DNA from: Agelaius tricolor
Lineage: Eukaryota > Chordata > Aves > Passeriformes > Icteridae
DNA length: 64,000 nucleotides
Assembly: GCA_023055355.1 (NCBI GenBank)
Contig: JALJCS010000004.1
Coordinates: 17,700,001 to 17,764,000, forward strand
Direction of reading: 5' to 3'
Under the pieces are notes generated by a model. It saw only the letters and a list, made by a program, of their open reading frames with translations, made no database searches and had not been told where the DNA came from. How positions within the stretch are numbered: the first letter of the stretch is position 1; the number at the start of each line of letters is the position of its first letter. Made by a program: the position numbers and the translations under genes. Below are positions 59,797 to 64,000 of this stretch, piece after piece.

Positions 59797-62780
59797 GAAT
59801 CAAGGCCATGATTTAAATAAGCAGTAAGAGTGTCTCTACTTCTCTGTACAGAGCCTGAGAAGCATTGAAGAACTTTGTTGTCCCAGGAAATGTGTTCAGA
59901 CTTTTCTGAACATCGTGCATGACCAGAACTTGGCAGCTGTCTGTCCGGGCTCTGCTCCCCGTCTGTAAAAACAGTCTTGGCTGTTTTGGTCAGTCATGTC
60001 TTTTCCAGGGAATTCTGACGTGGAATTTTAGCCCCTCTGATAGACAGAATTACACTATGAGTTATGCTGAGCAGTAGTTGTTAGCTTGTTATATTTTCCA
60101 AGTTGGTCACTTTGTGTGGCAAAAAGAGAGAATGAAACTCATGTGAATTTATATTAGAAACACTGGAGAGCACTGAGAGCCCACATATAACGCTTCTTGA
60201 CATCCTGTTTAAATTTCTGTAGGTATTATTCTTTGTGGAACATGAAACTCCTCGGACAGTTAGGGCATTTCTGGTTTCAAACCAATAATACCTCCAGCTG
60301 AGGCACAGGAAATCCAAATTGCCCTTCAAATTAAATCACGGGAAACCTTGACTCCTTGCCTGTCTCAAGCAAACTTAATGGGAAACAGATGCACATTCCT
60401 GTTAAAACACAAAGTTGTATATTTATCTACTGCTGGCTTATCTTTCAGTGTACTGGGCTAAAATTATAATATTCACTTCCCCCCACCCCTCCTCATTCCC
60501 CTCCCTTAGTATTTAATTTGGTTAGTACGCTTTTGCAAAATACTAATGAAAATAAATGATCAATCTGTATTAATACAAAATAACTGATAACTGATCATTA
60601 CCAGCAAATCTGCATCATTAATTTTATCAAAAATGAAATTTGTGTGCTCTGGGAAACACAGTGGCAAAAATACCATTTACAATCTAAATTGATACAAAAT
60701 GATGAAAACAATAATCCTCTGATGTAACAAAATATTTGATGTAGACTCAAAATGTTTGGGTTTGACTCCAGCTAACAACGTGTTGATAGAAGAAATCTCC
60801 TCCTGACACAAAAAGTAGACATATCTGTGTTTTTAACAATATACCTGCTCTCCCTCCCACCCCACCATGAAACTGTGCTGTCCATCCATTGAAACCAGCA
60901 TTCCAGTTGCAATGAAAGAAGCTTCTGGGTATCCTTTATCAAAACTCCCAAGACAAGGTTTGAGGTTCAGCAGTTAGATGATTATATGCTGTACATATGA
61001 GCAGCTGCCAGTGGCAGTATCAGGAAAAAGTGCTACTTTCAAGCTGGTCTGTATCCATGTACCCACTCCTTGTTTTTCTTCTTTACACTTCTCAGCACTA
61101 TGATGGACAAGATTAACATCTTTCTCCTCCCTCTGAAAAGGGGTACTAAAGTTTTTTTTTAAAAATACTCTTGCAATGTTAAAAGTGTTTTGCAAGCATT
61201 TCATTGATTGCTCTCCTTAGTGTTTACTACAGTCAGCAATGATCAGGTACGTGCTATAGTGGAAATTGGAATGGAAAAAAAATTCCTTCTTAATAACCTA
61301 AGCTAGCTGGCTTTTACCTCAAAGTCTTTGTGTAATAGATTGTAGTTGGAAAAAGAGAGAAATCTCTGTGTCCAGGTTAATACTACATTTTATAAGTGTA
61401 GTGCATGCAGTTTCCAGCTGTAGATAACTAAGTGCCCAAATTCAGTGAGATTGTCCTCACTGCAACCATGTAACTGAGAGATTAATCAGGCCTATTTAAT
61501 ATCTTAAAGGCCAAGTCAGGAACTTTTCAGAGCACCAAATGCCTTAGTGCTGTCCTTAAATGTGTTTTTAATGTGATACAAAAAGCCAGTGTTTAAAATG
61601 TGTCATTTCTATAAACCTGACATTCCACAAGCTGTACCTATCCACAGCATGTTGGTTTGTGCTTCTCCTCTCAGTACTCCCCCCTTGTGTCTCCGACATC
61701 CTCAGCGCAGTTGGGGTTAGTGGGTTTACAGTTCACCTGCCAGCTGCCACTGAAGAAGTGCCCTAGCAAATGATCAACCCTACCTTCCTACTTTGAAAGG
61801 GATATGCTCATTCTCCAGTCCTTGCTATTTCCTAAAAATCTGTGGCATCTAAGAAGAACAGTGCTGGCCTGGAGCACATTTTCTGGTCTCAGCAAAGTCC
61901 AGCTTATGGTCACACTTGTATTCTCCCATGCTTTGATTGAGGTTACTCTGAGTTTATATCCATTTCACTTCTTTGCATCTTAAAAACATTGGCTTAGTCA
62001 TCCCTTGAGACCTTGGGCTTTGCAGGATGTGGAGGAGGAAATGGACTAGTAGAGATAATAGCTCCCTTGGAAGGGTAGAAATTTCTCCATGATCTTGATG
62101 AGGAAGGAATGAAAACAAACAGCAAAGCAAGGAATATTTTTGCAGTGCTGTCTCCCTCTCAACCACCAACATGCACAGTCTCACTGTGAGCTCCCTGAGA
62201 AGACCTCCTCACCCAAGGGCTATCTAACTTGCCCTTGGCTGACTTCATCCTTCTGTACCATGGACTTTGAGGCAGTGACAGCATTAAAAACTGAACATAC
62301 TCTTGTATTATTGTTTATATATTGTTCTTTCCCTATCTCCTTCCAGAATGTATTTTTATAATCTTCTAATAGTCTGGCTTGCTAAATGAAGGTTTTTGCT
62401 TTCAGCTACGAAGAAATTTTGCACTTAAGGAAATTAAATAGAAACTGCTACGTTTCATATCTTCATTACCTTACTGGCAGTAGGCCTAATGTAGCAAGTG
62501 AAACACTTGTCAATAGGAAATACCATGACAGAGGTTTAAGACAATCCTTTGCACACTGTGCCACTGAGGGTAAGAACTGTACAAAAGAGGGCCGCATCCA
62601 TTATGCCATTAAATGCTTGCCCTCAGAGAGAAAAGGAAGCATCACATCAGCACAGGTCTCCTGCCATTAAAAGGGCAGAGGTTCAAACCACACTGGAAAG
62701 GTAGGGAGACAGAGAGGCAGGCAGTGAGCAAAGTGATGTAAGAAGTGCCAGCAGTCCTCTTTTGGGAAGGAATAGAAGTG
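59797..62780. other. Unassigned AT-rich DNA
   Basis: No supported gene. A C-rich pyrimidine tract (CTTCCCCCCACCCCTCCTCA) lies at about 60476-60507. The segment 60520-60740 is rich in TAAT and ATTA cores and looks like the composition of vertebrate conserved non-coding elements. A poly-T run lies at 61150-61160. Confidence 0.5.
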
Positions 62781-62860
62781 CCGGAGATGCACAGCATGGG
62801 CAGTCAGAAACGCTAGCAGGAAACCGCAGCGAGCTTGTGCGAGCGAGGGGGGAGAAAGTG
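62781..62860. promoter_or_regulatory. Small CpG cluster, role unknown
   Basis: Six CpG dinucleotides fall within 62782-62844 (CCGGAG, ACGCTAG, CCGCAGCGAG, TGCGAGCGAG), followed by a G-run, in otherwise CpG-poor DNA. It could be a minor promoter or regulatory element, an undetected exon, or a piece of an unrecognised young repeat. There is no TATA box and no convincing adjoining frame. A 68-codon minus-strand frame (62683-62889) overlaps without recognisable homology. Confidence 0.3.
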
Positions 62861-64000
62861 GGGCCAGTTTTGATTGTGTTTGTATTCATGCCCTGTGCAG
62901 AGCACCTGCAAGCACTTTAGGCTGATGACAGATGAGAGCCATTTTTTAAGATGGATATATCTTGACAAAACAATGTTTCTGGTTCAACAAAGCACACACA
63001 TCAGCCTTGGGACTTTCCATGTGGTATAAAAGCATTCATAGAGTGACCTAAACTTTATTTAGGCACCTTTTCTCAGGCATTTGAGCATTGTCTGGGAGCA
63101 AACCATTTGTGTTTTGTTGAGGTAAGGTAAGAACATATTATCCTATGAGGCACAGACAGATGTGCCCAGAGATAGGCTGACATGACTAACTCCCAAGCAG
63201 GCATGCAAATTACCAGCCCATTTTATCCCTGATTCCCTTGATGTAGCTGGCCACTGAATAAAGTTATGATCTGTGCTAATAGCTGCTGAAAGCAGTAACC
63301 TCGTGGTTAATTTACACTAAACAGGTGCTTCTGGGTTAATTTAGCACCAGTAAGTCCCAGCACGTTAAGCTGCATTTCATCCTGCGCAGTCTTGTCCTAT
63401 CCTCACAACCCTCATTTTCTAGCTTGTGGCTGAGGGCCAGGTCCTGCTCCCAGACACTGCTGGATAGATCTGCTCTACCCACAGAACTATTCAGTCTGCC
63501 TTTTCCTCCCTTCACTAGGCCTTAATTATGCATCTGGTTGCATATTTTGTACAGTGCCATCCATTTCATCCTTTTTGTTTTACTTCAGGCTTTATGAAAA
63601 GCTATGGTGTCTTTTAAAAATGCAAATGCAAAAACAACTTCATTTTTCCTTTCTGTAGACATTCTGTTGGTCTGATATAACTCTAAAATTATTTCTTCTT
63701 GACGAGTTCTTAATTAAATTAAGGTCAGAAAAAATAATTTCAAGTAGTGTGTGTGCTACAGCAACACACTGAGGCAAGTTTATGTATTTTTTATGCCACA
63801 ATCTCTTAACATCTTGTACAAATGACTCATTGCAGTTTCAGCAGGTTTCCTGAAATACTAGTAAATTCAGTCTCTCTTCCTCACTTGTTGCATACTACCC
63901 TAAATTTCTGGCTATTTCCCACCAATATAGAAAATTAAAAGAATAATTCTCGTAGAAGCAAGAGTGCTCTCTCACATCTAATACCACCCTGCTCCCTCAA
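62861..64000. other. Unassigned AT-rich DNA to window end
   Basis: No gene recognised. The stretch 63225-63380 contains GGTTAATTTACACTAAACAG and a CAGGTG E-box and has a conserved-element look, but I cannot test conservation. The rest shows no repeats. Confidence 0.5.

Noticed and set aside
1..64000. A bacterial operon, CRISPR array, phage or other prokaryotic system.
   Set aside because: There are no dense long frames, no ribosome-binding sites and no regularly spaced repeats. The CR1, SINE and LTR content is that of a bird nuclear genome.

Overview
This 64 kb window looks like AT-rich, non-coding nuclear DNA from a songbird (Passeriformes). The bird assignment rests on repeats seen in the sequence. 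Eight separate CR1 (chicken repeat 1) LINE copies are present, several ending in the CR1 signature of tandem ATTCTATG-like octamers. The songbird assignment rests mainly on a tRNA-Ile-headed, CR1-tailed SINE at about 50.57-50.71 kb, which matches the design of TguSINE1. Long AT-rich single-copy stretches, a (CA)15 microsatellite and purine-rich tracts also fit an intron or intergenic desert of a vertebrate. I find no protein-coding exon, tRNA gene, rRNA gene, CRISPR array or operon that I can support. The only open frames with recognisable homology are decayed CR1 ORF2 (reverse transcriptase) pieces.

Layout. 0-10.4 kb: unassigned single-copy DNA, with a possible very old LTR tail near 0.83-0.89 kb. 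10.4-11.15 kb: minus-strand CR1 with an internal deletion. 12.5 kb: short CR1 fragment. 16.25-18.5 kb: a repeat cluster made of a short CR1 3' fragment, a directly abutting long minus-strand CR1 carrying RT motifs, and a 327 bp solo LTR inserted into that CR1 with a near-perfect 6 bp target duplication. 18.5-36 kb: mostly unassigned, with CR1 tails at 23.4 and 27.2 kb and simple repeats at 28.9 and 29.4 kb. 36.02-36.13 kb: a striking near-perfect palindrome (52 bp arms, 9 nt spacer). 44.5 kb: CR1 tail. 48.55 kb: a 41 bp tandem duplication. 50.57-51.53 kb: the tRNA-derived SINE, an AT microsatellite and a GC-rich plus-strand CR1 with a long open frame and a G7-C-G7 run. 51.8 kb: degenerate minisatellite. 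59.07-59.49 kb: a CpG-rich probable solo LTR, the youngest-looking insertion here. 62.78-62.84 kb: a small CpG cluster of unknown origin.

There is no gene network to describe. The history is one of successive retroposon insertions: CR1 copies, one of them later broken by an LTR, plus a SINE that borrowed a CR1 tail and therefore presumably CR1 machinery. No undescribed multi-gene system is visible. The palindrome at 36.0 kb is the structure I would look at first. All assignments come from reading the sequence and from memory of family consensus features, with no database search, so subfamily names and outer boundaries are approximate.
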